From Posidonia oceanica (taxonomy: Eukaryota; Streptophyta; Magnoliopsida; Alismatales; Posidoniaceae), in NCBI GenBank assembly GCA_037176725.1, contig JAZBRS010000020.1, positions 84,328,001 to 84,392,000 of the forward strand: a DNA stretch of 64,000 bases. Direction: 5' to 3'. The notes under the pieces were generated by a model. That model ran no database searches. It was not told the origin of the DNA and saw only the letters and a program-made list of their open reading frames with translations. Position numbers and translations under genes: made by a program. Shown one piece after another: positions 10,585-21,979 of this stretch (the first letter of the stretch is position 1; each line of letters begins with the position of its first letter).

Positions 10585-11304
10585 ATGGCCTAGCAGGTCA
10601 GTGAGCTCATGTCCTCTGTTGCCTTGGAGGGGTCCCAAGTTTCGGTCTCCCCTTCTGTGGCTTTGACCTCCATTGTTGCCCCTTGCACCTTTCTCTTTCA
10701 GGCGTAGGGGAACCCTGGAATTTTCGGACATCATCTGGCTACCGTACCCCCGAGGACTATCACCGAATTTGTCACGGTGACTACCTCTTGAGCCCCGAAA
10801 ACGTTGTATAATGTCCTGGGTCTTGCGCTTGACACCCCCACTGCGATAGCACCTCCTGGTGTAGGATTCCGCCCTATTAGACAGTCTGTGTCCCCACCTG
10901 TTGCACCCGTTCCTCCGCAGGCACTGCAATTCAGCATTCCCACTGACGGGACGCCTGAAGCACAGTACCAGCACTTGTTAGGGCTTATCCAGCATCTGCA
11001 GGGCATGACTCTATCTGTCCACCCTCTCGTGACTCTTGAGGTCCCTTTGGTCCCTCCCTTCCAGTTTCAGGCATTTTCCACTGCACCTCCGCCTCAGCCA
11101 TCGCCGTAGCTACTCACTACTCCGACGATGGGGGCGACATCGTAGCCTCCTGTGCACCCACTTCTCACTACACAGCATTCTACTCCTCCCTCTAGGGGCC
11201 ACTTCTTCGGGATGGCAAGAACGCAGCATCCTCTTGGTCCGCAACCCGGCACTGTGCTGCTGCAGCAGTTGTTGTTCCCCCACTCTGCACCACCCACAAC
11301 ACAT
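10585..11304 (+). pseudogene. gag of element D, N-terminal part, broken
   Basis: The frame opens ATGGCC at 10585 and meets TAG at 10591, where the B copy has CAG. It then follows the B and F gag proteins, with the shared segment ILQFSVP-like/LQFSIPTDGTPEAQYQHL at about 10920-10975 and the Pro-rich HTA-like stretch. Another TAG lies at 11107, where B and F have CAG. The reading is interrupted at 11305 by the solo LTR and resumes at 17283, matching the order in B and F. Gag forms the virus-like particle; this copy cannot encode an intact one. Confidence 0.7.
11300..11304. repeat. Target site duplication, left copy (CACAT)
   Basis: CACAT directly precedes the solo LTR and is repeated at 17278-17282. 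Joining the flanks restores collinearity with gag of B near 22675. Confidence 0.85.
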
Positions 11305-12054
11305 TGTAGTAATCCCAGTGTTCGGATCGTCCATGCACGTTGCCAAAGCTCGCGTGCACCGATCAGAATCAGGCTCACTATTAGCGGCTATGTCCGAGAA
11401 GGAAGACCTAACTCGAAAACATTTAAAAGAGAGAAAAAAGGAAAGAAAAGAAGAAGATAAGACAAAATCGGAGTCGCCACCAAGTCTATTAGATCGGGAG
11501 ACAAGGAAAACCGGGGAAATGCGTGAATAATCACGCAAAACCAAGCAAAAGATGCAATGCAGGGCAATGCAAAAGAAATGAGATGCAAATGAATGCAAAT
11601 GATGTGACTCGTGCCTAGGATAAGGGCAATATGGTCATTGCGGGCCAAGAGAGAGGGCAAGGACTCCTGTTACGTGCGGGGAAGGTGTTAGGCACCCCCG
11701 ACACGCCCGAGAATCGGTCTTTCTAGGCTTACGCTCGCATACGCAGGGAAATGCAGACTTTAAATGCCTAAGTGCCAATGAATGCCTATCTAAATGCTCA
11801 AAGGTGTGCTCTAAGTGGGGGAAAGCAATGCAAGAAAGTAAACGTGCAATCTAAGCGCTCAGCAACGCTGTCTGTGTTCCGAACCGGGCGAAACTGGCTC
11901 GTGAGAACTCCGGACAGTAAGCATCACTGCCCTATATGCAAATGCAGGCGATAAAACAAAACAGCGGGGAAAACAGGCAATGCGGGCGACATGCAAGGGG
12001 AAACAACGTAAAACACGCGGAATGGGGCGAGAAACGAAGCAAGAACGCGAAACA

Positions 12055-12765
12055 ATGCGAGAAACAGAACGGCACGTAAAACGATGCGAAAAAGCAAAGC
12101 AGCAGGCAAAACGGTGCAAGAAAACAAGGCGGCACGCAAAACGGTGCAAGAAAACAGAGCGGCATGCAAAACGGTGCAAGAAAAACAAAGCGGCATGCAA
12201 AACGGTGCAAGAAAACAAAGCGGCACGCAAAACGGTGTAAGAAAATAAGGGCGACACGCAAAACAGTGCAAGAAAACAAGGCGGCACGCAAAACGGTGCA
12301 AGAAAACAAGGCGACACGCAAAACGGTGCAAGAAAATAAGGGTGGCACGCAAAACGGTGCAAGAAAATAAGGGTGGCACGCAAAACGGTGCAAGAAAACA
12401 GAGCGGCATGCAAAACGGTGCAAGAAAACAGAGCGGCATGCAAAACGGTGCAAGAAAACAAGGGCGACACGCAAAACGGTGCAAGAAAACAAGACGGCAC
12501 GCAAAACGGTGCAAGAAAACAAAGCGGCACGCAAAACGGTGCAAGAAAATAAGGGTGGCACGCAAAACGGTGCAAGAAAACAAAGCGGCACGCAAAACGG
12601 TGCAAGAAAATAAGGGTGGCACGCAAAACGGTGCAAGAAAACAAGGCGACACGCAAAACGGTGCAAGCAAACAAGACGGCACGCAAAACGGTGCGAGAAA
12701 ACAAAGGCGGCACGCAAAACGGTGCGAGAAAACGAAGCGGCACGCAAAACGGTGCAAGACATAGC
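12055..12765 (-). repeat. 30-bp LTR minisatellite in solo LTR C
   Basis: About 23 copies of a 30-31 bp unit, on the plus strand GGTGCAAGAAAACAAAGCGG followed by CACGCAAAAC. The same unit occurs in LTR F (55430-56005) and in fewer, more diverged copies in LTR B (33340-33600). Because 30 is a multiple of 3, all three frames stay open and give spurious long ORFs. Confidence 0.85.
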
Positions 12766-12836
12766 GAAAAGAGTGCGCAAAAACCATGCGATGTGAATGA
12801 TATGCAAAACAATGCTGCCGAAGTTCGGGAGGACTT

Positions 12837-12838
12837 AC
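12837..12838 (-). other. Splice-donor-like site in LTR C
   Basis: On the minus strand CCCAAG is followed by GTAAGTCC, a strong plant 5' splice-site match. It is conserved at 32860 (B) and 55356 (F, GTAAATCC) just upstream of the LTR minisatellite. Confidence 0.45.
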
Positions 12839-13079
12839 CTTGGGCATCTGAAGCCTGATCTGAAATTTGATTGGTCCATGCTGAAGAATGCTCCGCCGGG
12901 GTCGCTCTGGCACCTTATTTGGAGAAATCCAATGGTCGGATTGGAAGATATCGCAGCTCCAAGACGGGAGAGCCAGAACAGGGGAGAAGAGCAGATCTAA
13001 GTGTTCAAGAGGTCCTAGGGGTGTGCAAAAAGGTCCTCCCAGGTGAAAGGGAGCTAAAGGGACTTAGTGTGTGCAAAGG

Positions 13080-14110
13080 GGTGCTTAATGCAAAGCTAAA
13101 TGAATGCAGAATGCATGCAGAAGCAAGAAAAGACAAGAAGGAGAATTTTGGGAAAAACAGGGATTCAAATGCATTTTCAAAAAGAAAAGGAGGTTAAATC
13201 CAAAGTTTTGAAAAAGATGGGACTCTACAGGCAGAGTTTTGGAAACAGGAGGGATTGCATGCAGCTTTGCAAAAGACTAGGCTTAGAATGATATTTTAAA
13301 AAGTGGATATGCATCAGAGGAAGTTTTGAAAGCAAATGGCAAGCAAAATGCAATTTTGAAAAAACTCTGGGGTCTAAAATGCGATTTTTCCAGAAAACAG
13401 GGTTCTGGGGAGTCCGGGAATGCAAGTGGAGGGCCTACGTGCAATTTTGCAAACATGGGAGCTAGAATGCAATTTTGAGGGCAAAACAGGCATTTTACAT
13501 GATTTTAAAGGGATGCAAAGGATCTATGTGTCATTTTGAAATCATGCAGGGTCAAGAATGCAATTTAATATGCAAATTATGCTCTGAAATCACAGATAAA
13601 GGACTGATGTGCAATTTTTTAAAAATGCAGGGTTGAGAATGCAATGCAATAAGCTAAAATGCATGCAAAATGATTACTGTGCATTTAAAATGGACCTGGA
13701 TGCAAAAATGAGAAAACAGGGGGGCAAATATGCAATGCAGTATGCAAAATAAGGAAATAAACCCTAAGTTACTACAGTGCATGGGATCTAAATGCAAAAA
13801 CAGTAAAATACAGGGACACAGAATGCAATATTATAAGGTAAAGTTCATACATTTAAATGAAATGATCTACTGCAGGACCTATGTGCAAAAAATGAAACCA
13901 GAAGGGCTAAAGCACAAAACTTTATCACTAAACAGCACAGTAAAAGGACTGGAATGTAAATACAGAAGAACAGAAATACTTAAAGCAATTTAGCATGGTT
14001 TTAAATTAAAAACAAAGCAACTTAAATGACAGAAGGACTGAAACGCAAAAATAAAGAAACTTAAGCAAATCATGCAATATTCACACAAAAAACTATATAA
14101 CTGTAAAAAT
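13080..14110 (-). repeat. Degenerate short-period repeats in solo LTR C
   Basis: Variants of AATGCAATTTTGAAAA and ATGCAAAA recur every 30-70 bp. On the LTR sense strand these read TTGCATTTAGGTCC-like. Matching arrays lie at 31240-32600 in B and 54240-55090 in F. Confidence 0.5.
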
Positions 14111-17100
14111 AAATGCACAGTGACCGCCAGCGGAGGTGAGTACTGTAGCAGTGAGCTACCGGACCTCACGACCGCCGGCACAGGGGGGCTGTGGAGGCGC
14201 TGAACGGCGGAGGCGGCTGCTGACGTCCGTGCGGAGCTCCGGGGGTCACCGGGACGGCGTTCCGCTGGCTGGAGCGTCGGGAAGATCGGAGGACGGCGCC
14301 GGAGAAGAAGGTCTGACCGGCGAGCAGAAAACGGAGTAGGCGGACCAAAAACCTACTTCTAAGCGGTGGAAAAGCAGCAGGGGAAGGGGAGAGAGCTGAG
14401 GAGGTGAAGAATTACCTTTTCCCGCGTCTGGTGTGTCCTCCCGACCTCAGCAGTACCGGAGCTGGTCGGCGTCGTCTGTGCAGTTGCAGCGGTGACTGTC
14501 GGGCACTCGCGGAGGTTGGAGCTGGTTCAGAGCGAGCTTCCGGTGCCTTCTGGGCGATCGGACGGATGCTTTGGAGCCCGAAGAAGAATCTGGAGTTCTT
14601 GGGTTCTCAGGTTGCTACCGGAGGTGGGGGGCCTTGTTTGCTGCTCGTCCGGTGGAGTGAAGCCCTCCGGGAGGTAGCTGGAGGTCTGGAGAGTCGATCT
14701 GGATGGCTGGGTTATGGTTCTAGAGAGTGTGGAGGGGATTTGGAAGGTTGGCCGATTTCTGGACAGTAGGAGGGGTAAGTGTTTGTAGTGGGGTTTGCAG
14801 GCTGTGGGGGATGGCCGGGCTTGAGGCCGGGTGCTCTGGAAAGGTGGAGGTTCAGTGATTATCCGGGTGGAGTTTGGTGGGAAGTAGCGGGCTGTGATGA
14901 AGGGAATTGTTGAATGGGTTGTGTTGGGTTCTGTTTGGATTTCAGATGGAATGTCGGGTGGTCTGAGGGTGTTTCAGGGTGGTTTCGGGTGGTGAAATGG
15001 TTGGGAAATGGCGAAGGCAGATGACTGGTTGCTGGGTGAATTTGGGGGAGCAATTGGGAGAAGGATGGAGGCTTGAAGTGGTGTCGGATTACTGGAGCAG
15101 AAAAAGGAGGATTTTCTGGGGATTTCTGAGAAGAAAGGAGAAGGCTTCAGGTGGAGATTGGCTCTGGAATGGGTGACCTCTCTCCGGGATGCAAAGGACT
15201 CTCTCCGACTGCTCTCTCCTGGTTCTCTTCTCTCTGGAATTCAAGAATGCAGTCGGGGAAGGAGGAGGTTGTTTGAGATGGGGAAGAACGCTCTGGAATT
15301 GCTCTCTCAGGTTCGGATTGCACACCGGAGTCTCGGTTCCTCTGGGGATGTCTCTCTCACTCCTCCGGTCCTTCTTCCTCTCCTCCTGGTTATGGTTTGA
15401 ACACTCCTCCTCACTTGGTTTTTTGCAGGACTGCAAGGCTGTGGCAATTTAATGCCGAGGGGGCGGTGGCAGGAGCACGGATGCGATGCGGCGCACGCCG
15501 GTCTGGTCCGGGCAGAAGGTGTGCGAGCACAGGTCTGGCGATGGCAGGAGCTGAGATGTGGCAGGACTGTTGCGGCAGGAGGGGAGAAACGCACGGCATT
15601 GTGCGGAGGGAAGAAGGAAGAAGGAGACTGTAGCCGTGGGCCGGGCTGCGAGTTTTGAAAAAAAAGAAAAAAAAGGAAACGGGCTGACGGGCCCAGCAGA
15701 GAGAAAAAGAAAAAAAAAGATAAGAGGAGGAAGGGAAATGGAGGAAAGGAAAGGGGAAAAATAAATTAGAGAAAAAAGAATAAAAATAAGTAAAATATTA
15801 GTGTGATTGTGTTGTAGGTTAGGGTCTTGATTAAATTTTTTAATGACTGTTTTTTGGTTAATTAGTGTGGTTTAAAGGGGTTTTGGGCTTGATTAGGGTT
15901 TTAGGGTTTCTTTTTCTTTTAATTTGTTTTCCACTTGATTAAGTGTTTGTTAAACCTTTTTTAAATTGTTTTTAAACTTGTGTCTTTCTCGTTAAGCATT
16001 TAGGATATTAATTAGGATTTTTAAGATTTATTTTTAGGTTAATTAGAGTGGGTTTTGGGCTTTTAATTTTAGTCTTTTAGGTTTTTCTTTCTTAAGTCTT
16101 TTGAATTAGGTTTTTGGTTTTTTATCTGTTAATTTTTCTTGATGTTTTTTAATTAGGTTTCTCTTGTCTGATTAAGTGTTTTTAAGTCTTCTTAATTGTT
16201 TCTCATTTTCTCTTTTTTTGTTTAAGTTCTTAGGTTGTCTTTCTTAGGTTTGTTAAGTTAAGCTTTTTTTTCTTTCATTAATTGTTTATCTTGGTGTTTT
16301 TAATTGTTTTACTTCTTTTTAGGGTTTGTTTTTGATCATTTTTGATAGGGTCTTGTCTTTTGGTTGGTTTGGATTTTATTTTAGTTTTTTCCTTGATTTT
16401 TCAGCATTTTCTTTTGGTTTGTTTTGCATTTTTTAGTTTGCATGCTTGATTTCCCTTTTAGCTTGATTTAATTAGGTTTAAGTTTTTAATTGTTTGTTTA
16501 ATGTTTTTAAATTATTTTCCTTAGAGTTCTGGTTTGTTTCTCTTATGTTTTAGAGTTTTAGAGATTTTTAGGATTTTTTATGGGTTTTAGCAAAAGAAAG
16601 AAAAGGAAAAGAGAAGGAGGAAGGAGATGGAAAAAGGGGGGAAATAAAAGGGAAAGAGATGAGTTGGAGGAAAATGATTTTTCGAAATTTAAGGAAAATG
16701 CTAAAAATAAAGTAAAAATAGAAATAAGATAGAGAAGAGATAGAAGCACAAAGAGGGCCCACGGCCAGGCGGGAAAAAGGGCAAGAAGGGGGTGAAAAGA
16801 GAGATGATAATCAGGAGAGAGAGAGGAGAGAGAAACTGATAATCCCGGAGAGAGAAAACGATAATTTGGCCAAAAGGGGGGCTTAGAGGTCTTGGAAAGG
16901 GATGAAACTTGGCGGGTGTGGGGTCTAGGGTTTCTAGTCTTGGTCCCAAGGTTTTGGTTTGGTTTTGAGAAAGTTTTGGAGGGGTTTTGAGGTGTAGAAA
17001 AAGGGTAGTTTTGCCTAAGTTTCCTAGGATTTTTGGGAGGGGTTCTGGTTTGAAATTTTGCAGGCTTTTTGGTAGGTTTGCTAAGTCATCAGAGGTGAGT

Positions 17101-17277
17101 TTTCCTATGAACTTTGGTTAGTTTTCAGGTTCGGGAAAGGGGGGTAATCCTAGGTTGAGTTTGGGCTTGTTTTGAGGGAAAAGAGGAAGAGAAAGGTGTA
17201 GGTTTGGGTCTAGACTCGGGTTCAGCAGCCACCAGAAGGTTCCAATCGATCCGGCCTGTCAAAATGGGGTGTCAACA

Positions 17278-17282
17278 CACAT
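17278..17282. repeat. Target site duplication, right copy (CACAT)
   Basis: It matches 11300-11304 exactly and directly follows the LTR terminus. Confidence 0.85.
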
Positions 17283-18925
17283 CATTCAACTTTTCTTCCC
17301 CCTTGCATCTGTAGATTCAGGTTCCTGCATACACCCCAAAGCACCATGCACCACTGCACAGGTACACCGGCCATCACGTCGCCTCACCAGCCGACGCGAT
17401 GGTGGATTCGGAGGAGCACTTCGGTGCGACCTAGACGGCGTATGCTAACCCCGCCCCAGCTGCATTTTCTCTGCCAGCAGCAACACCAGACACCCTCCTT
17501 AACAGGATGGGTGATATGGAGAGAGCACTCCGTCGAGTGTAGGGTGGGGAGCGCCAGTCCTTCGAGTACTGGGACCTCTGTTACTTCCCAGTGGCTGTAC
17601 TCCCAATGATCTTCCACATCCCAGACTTTGACAAATACAACGGGAGGGGCTGCCCTATCTCCCATCTGCGGGCTTATTGTGGGGATCTCACACAGGTTCA
17701 GGGTGATGAGAGGTTTCTTATCTGCCTGTTCCAAAAGAGTCTTACTGGCTGGGCCCTCAAGTGGTTCACTTCACTTGATATGGCCTCCATTAAGACCTGG
17801 AGCACCCTCACCCAGGTGTTCGTGGAATAGTACTCTTTTAATTTTGACTAGATCCCAAAGCGAGAGGACCTGTTCTCCACTGTGTAGAGACCCCATGAGC
17901 CGTTTGGGGAGTACGTCGGCCGATGGCGTGTGCTAGCCTCGCAGGTTCGAGATAGGACCTCTGATGAGGAGTCTATTGAGATCCTCATCCGAGGCTCGCT
18001 GCCATCCATTGGGGGTATGCTCAGTCTCCAATCTGTCACCACATTTGCATCACTGATTCGGTCAGGCTCTCACATAGAGGATGCAATCCGTAGCGGCTGC
18101 TACCTCACAATCTCTGCACTCGTCGGGCCGGACATCGTCCCCAACCGCAACAACAACAACAGCAACAACAGCAACAACAACAACGGCAAAAACCATGCCA
18201 GAAGGAGGGACCAGCCCAAGCCCGTCGTTGCCTTCATTGATTCCCCTGCGGCGTAGCTCAACCTAGCGGGTCACCCTATGCCGAATCAAGTAGTTTATGC
18301 ACCTGCACCTTCACACACTCCACAAATTGCACACACGACCCAGCAGGTCTATCCCGCCGCACCGGCCTGGCAAGGACAACGCCCTCCACAAAGACGATTT
18401 CGCGGGAACACGCGCCAATTCACAAAGCTCGTGGTACCACTAAGCTCCGTCTTGCCAAAGGCCGCGTCGCTCCTTAGGTTCCCCGAGGTTTGCCCACTGC
18501 CAAACCCACTTCCACCGTGGTACAAGGCAAGCCTCTTTTGCAATTACCATCGAGTTGAGGGCTACTCGACGGATAACTGCTTCACTTTGCGGGGAGTCAT
18601 TCAGGATTTGATTGACCAAAGGGTCATCTCCATAAACACTCAGGAGGCGGCACCCACTTCTGCACAGCATCTTGCATCCACCCCTGCATCATCTCTAGCT
18701 CCCCCTCATCCCAGCATCTTGCATCAGCCCCTGCCTAAGTACTCTGGCTCGGGAGGCACTGGGACCTCAGGAGTCCACGCTCTCTTCCCTTCTAGGCCCA
18801 CCACTTCCGTAGTGGACCCCTTTTCTTTAATTCATCGTGCTTCGGATCCTCTTCCGTCAGCTTTGCACAATTCTTTTCTCGCCGGCTCTGAATTGGCAAT
18901 TCATATGATACAGCTGAATGCCTAG
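17283..18925 (+). pseudogene. gag of element D, C-terminal part, broken
   Basis: It continues the gag reading after the nested LTR. One frame runs through MGDMERALRR, FHIPDFDKYNGRGCPISHL, FQKSLTGWALKWFTSLDMA and EPFGEYVGRW, which are shared with B and F. A CX2HX10C finger, CNYHRVEGYSTDNC, lies near 18540-18580, followed by a Pro/Ser/His-rich tail. Stops in this frame are TAG at 17432, 17540, 17828, 17849, 17885 and 18254; at 17432, 17540, 17828 and 17885 the B copy has CAG. An Asn-rich stretch near 18150 comes from CAACAACAG repeats. The finger is a gag nucleic-acid-binding motif. The gene is dead. Confidence 0.75.
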
Positions 18926-19320
18926 CTGGGGCCTTCCGCCGCTCAGCCTACCATGCAACAATCGGTTGAACCACCTATCTGCCTGCTGGCCTTGCCACAA
19001 CCAGAGCCTCTTCAGCCCTCCTCCTGATTGACTCCACCAGCAAGCCCCGCCTATCCACTACCAACCCCGTGGAGCTTGCGGCCCGCATACCCGTGGTCAT
19101 TAATCTGACCCAGGACACCCATAGAGTCCCGTATGACTACACCACAGAAATGTGTGTAGAGGTCACACGTTCGGGAAGGGTGTTTAGGCCTCCAGCTCCG
19201 GTAGGCAAGCCTACCGCCTCATAAGCCGCACCCACTCCACCAGCAAAGCAAACCACCAAACCACCCCAGGCAGAGGACCCCATTCAACCCTCTACTTCTC
19301 TTCCCTCTGCCTCCACCTAG
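18926..19320 (+). pseudogene. gag-protease linker of element D
   Basis: Pro-rich coding-like sequence with TAG stops between the gag finger region and the protease. No domain is recognised. It ends in a TAG directly before the AQLKRVKADIFIWDLI segment that precedes Tat proteases. Confidence 0.4.
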
Positions 19321-20211
19321 AAAGGCCAGCCCAGTGCCGACATCACTGCCCAGCTTAAGAGGGTAAAGGCTGACATCTTCATTTGGGACCTGATCCACTC
19401 TTCTGCGGAGCACCGGGAGGCCTTCCTCTGTGTGTTCCAGGCAGCCCATGTATCCCAGACTATCAAGCTGGCGACCCTTGAGAGCATGGTGGGCATGATT
19501 GCGGAACCCCACGTTATCTCTTTCTCGAGTGACGAGCTGCCCTCGACAGGGACCTGCCACAACAAGACCCTCTTCGTCACGGTGCAGTACAACGATCTCT
19601 GTATCCCTCTGACCTTGGTTGATAACGGTGCAGGCCTTAATGTCTGCCCCTTGCGCACCGCAAGAAAACTCGGATTCAAAGCCGAGGATATCACACCAGT
19701 CACCAAAGGGATGACGTCGTTTGATAACACGCACCACGACGCTCTGGGAGCTCTGGTTATCCCCCTTGCCATCGGCCCAGTGGTATTCGATGTGGACTTC
19801 TTCGTCGTCGATTTGGAGCCGTCTTTCAATCTCCTGTTGGGACGCCCTTGGCTACACCAACATCAGGTGATCCCCTCAACTCTCCACTGAATGATAAAGT
19901 TCTGCCGTGGCGACGAAATTATTGTTGTCATGGTTGAAAACTTTGACGGAGAGGGAGGCGAGGCGGTCTCCTCAGTTTCCCCGCAGACTGTCTCCTTTGA
20001 TTCTAAACCCACTGACGTTATGTATCGCGTTCATCGGTTTGAGCCGGTTGACTTCCTTTCCGATCTCGAGCGTGTCAATCTGCCGACCGCTCAGGGAAAC
20101 CATTCTCGGACGGTCGAGAATCTTTGTCACAGGTGGAGCTACAAGCACAGGACATCGCTTGGGCTGCACGGCCAGGGGATCGCCGAGCCAATCATGGCCG
20201 AAGAGAGGAGC
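19321..20211 (+). pseudogene. Retropepsin-like protease region of element D, truncated
   Basis: After the helical segment QLKRVKADIFIWDLIHSSAE there is a retropepsin fold: active-site strand LTLVDNGAGLNVCPL (19612-19656), a mid-domain and the LLLGRPWLHQH strand near 19850. The usual DTGAS/DSGAS triad reads DNGAG. The catalytic Asp is kept, but the following residue is Asn instead of Thr/Ser. A TGA follows at 19888, and the frame resumes with VYRVHRFEPVDFL-like sequence (MYRVHRFEPVDFLSDLERV at about 20020-20075) up to IAEPIMAEER. The sequence breaks at 20211, where LTR sequence of the B family begins. The protease would process gag-pol. RT and IN are absent. Confidence 0.7.
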
Positions 20212-20367
20212 CTTATCTTGTCCTTTTCTTTCCTTTTTTCCCTTTTTTGGTGTTTTCGAGTCAAGCCTTCCTTCTCGGATGCACCTGCTAATAGTGAACC
20301 TGATTTTGATCGGTGCACGTGAGCTTTGGCATCGTGCATGGACGATCCGAACACCGGGATCGCTACA
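20212..20367 (+). repeat. 3' end fragment of B's 5' LTR
   Basis: It matches the last about 150 bp of the LTRs ending at 34301 and 56706, from CTTATCTT through TCTCGGATGCACCTGCTAATAG to GGGATCGCTACA. The left edge is an abrupt join to D coding sequence. Confidence 0.8.
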
Positions 20368-20368
20368 G

Positions 20369-20386
20369 TGGCGACTCTACTGGGGA
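20369..20386 (+). other. Primer-binding site of element B
   Basis: TGGCGACTCTACTGGGGA begins one base after the LTR end CTACA. It differs from the F site by two bases. Confidence 0.75.
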
Positions 20387-21979
20387 TACTAGACTCTGGC
20401 TTTCATTTTGGCTTTTTTGCCACTTGGGTTTTGCTTCCTTTGCTTGCTTTGTGCCTTTGCCTTGTTTATTTGCTCGCTCGCCCGTGTTGATTCCTAGCAA
20501 GTCGCACAGTGGCAACTTTGCTAAGGATTCAGACTCTGGCTTTCCTTCTTGGCTTTTTGCTTGCATTGTTTTGCTTGCTTTGTCTGCTCTTCGCTTTTCT
20601 CTTCCTTTGTGTTTTTCTAGTATTTCCGAGTCGAGTTTTCTCCCCGGATTCACTGCTAACTGCGACCCCCCTCTCTCTCTCACGACACGATCGCATCGCG
20701 AGCTATGGCAGCGTGCGAGACCCGTCGTGATTGGGCACAGGAAACGGTCACAGGACAGCAGAAACCTTGCTGGAGAAACCCGACTCTGGCTTTTGTTTTG
20801 GCTTTCTCGCCACTTGCCTTTTACATCTTTATTTGCCTTCTCTGTTTTTGCATGCCTTGTCTGCTTGCTTAGCTCCCCTTTAATTGCCTTATCCATTTAC
20901 TTATCGCACTGCTCCTTAATTATTATCTCAACATTTATTTACTTTATCTGCTTTATTCGCTGTTTTAATTCAAGTACGTCCTTTATTCCAACATTCCATT
21001 GCCATGCTTGCGTGATTATTGCTTTAATTCATGCCTTTTGTCTGATGCTTGGTTTATTTTACACAAGTATGCTATGTCACTACACTGATGCACATGCTAT
21101 GCCTTACCTGCCTTTTGTTGTGCTGATTGTTTTCAACTTTCACTAAGCATGTCCACAAACACTTGCACATGCCATGCGCATGCCTTTTGCTTTGTTGTGT
21201 GATTTATTTCATGCCGTGACTTCCTATTTCTCTCCCATTCATGCTTATGCCATGCCTAGGATAGTAGAAACATGCTTGCTCCCCTCTGTTTAATCTAAAA
21301 GCTACAATAAAGCCAAGTAATAACATTTAAGCACAACTAGAGCCAATAACTTGCAATTTTCCCCCCTTTGGATAATAAAACGCAAGTAAAACACTTTAAA
21401 GCATTTTGCATGTTTGATTCATTCTAGAAAGCATGCATCCTCTCTTCTGAGTCTACCCACAGTCTGCGAAGGACGGTCCCGGCCTCTTGCCCCAATGCTT
21501 TGGCATGGCGCAAGTCAGTCGGTCTGTCCCCCTTGTCCAAGGGTCATGTCGGTGTTAGTGGAGGGTACCACCCATGCTTCGGCAGGGTCGAGGCCACCAA
21601 CGCACCACCCCGTTACTACCTGAGCTTTGGGCCAGGATTCAGACGGGGACCCACCTTTTTCTGACCTGGAGTCTGTCTAAATCCCATTACCCATGAGTGT
21701 GTCCTAGTAGGTCATCTACTCAGGACATGCATGGTGAGAGAGCTCATTTTAGGGCATTCATATGCACGTATGCCATTCATGCCACTTCTAATAACTCTTT
21801 ATTGCATTCAACCTCTAACGCCTTTGCTCTTTTTATAGGTAGGTGCGGGATCCGTTGCCCGAACCCTGAGCGTCCCTCCTCTGTCTTTGAGCTACTCGTC
21901 ACATCCGACAGTAGCTCCCCTTTAGGTCTTGAGTCTTTCTCTCTCGTTGCAGCCTTCCCTCACTCAGACTCGGTCAGCG
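20387..21979 (+). other. Untranslated leader of element B
   Basis: No real gene. At about 20500-20545 and 20625-20795 it carries two further LTR-end/PBS-like echoes, each followed by ACTCTGGCTTT as after the real PBS. Conserved blocks at 21440-21640 hold the hairpin CCCTTG-TC-CAAGGG (21530-21543). A pyrimidine tract ending TTTTTATAG near 21838 looks like a splice acceptor. Confidence 0.55.

Larger units (their letters stand above)
11305..17277 (-). repeat. Solo LTR C of the B/F family, reverse orientation
   Basis: Read on the minus strand it starts TGTTGACACCCC at 17277 and ends GGGATTACTACA at 11305, the same ends as the LTRs of F and B; length 5973 bp. Both flanks carry CACAT and there is no PBS or PPT next to it, so it is a solo LTR, the usual product of LTR-LTR recombination. 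Inside, in LTR order, are an AT-rich segment (about 16560-15770), a GC-rich island (about 15650-14110), degenerate GCATTTAGGTCC-type repeats, a splice-donor-like site (12838), a 30-bp minisatellite (12765-12055), the conserved block near 11690 and the terminal module. The ATTACTACA end groups it with F rather than B. Confidence 0.9.
6641..20211 (+). mobile_element. Element D: Tat-type retrotransposon, 5' half, with a nested solo LTR
   Basis: The order is LTR (6641-9476), PBS, leader, gag, linker and protease, all on the plus strand. The element is interrupted at 11305-17277 by a reverse solo LTR. It ends abruptly at 20211 within the polyprotein just after the protease, where sequence of B's LTR begins. 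The bases before 6641 (GCTGGGGGT) do not look like the GGAGGG-CA-ATC polypurine tract before the LTRs of B and G, so I read this LTR as D's 5' LTR inserted into A. A possible target duplication is GGGGT (6636-6640). RT, RNase H and IN are missing. Confidence 0.7.

Noticed and set aside
11859..12913. Overlapping minus-strand ORFs of about 290-330 codons rich in Phe/Cys/Leu
   Set aside because: They lie on the 30-bp minisatellite; a period divisible by 3 keeps all three frames open. The protein is a decapeptide repeat with no conservation beyond the DNA repeat.
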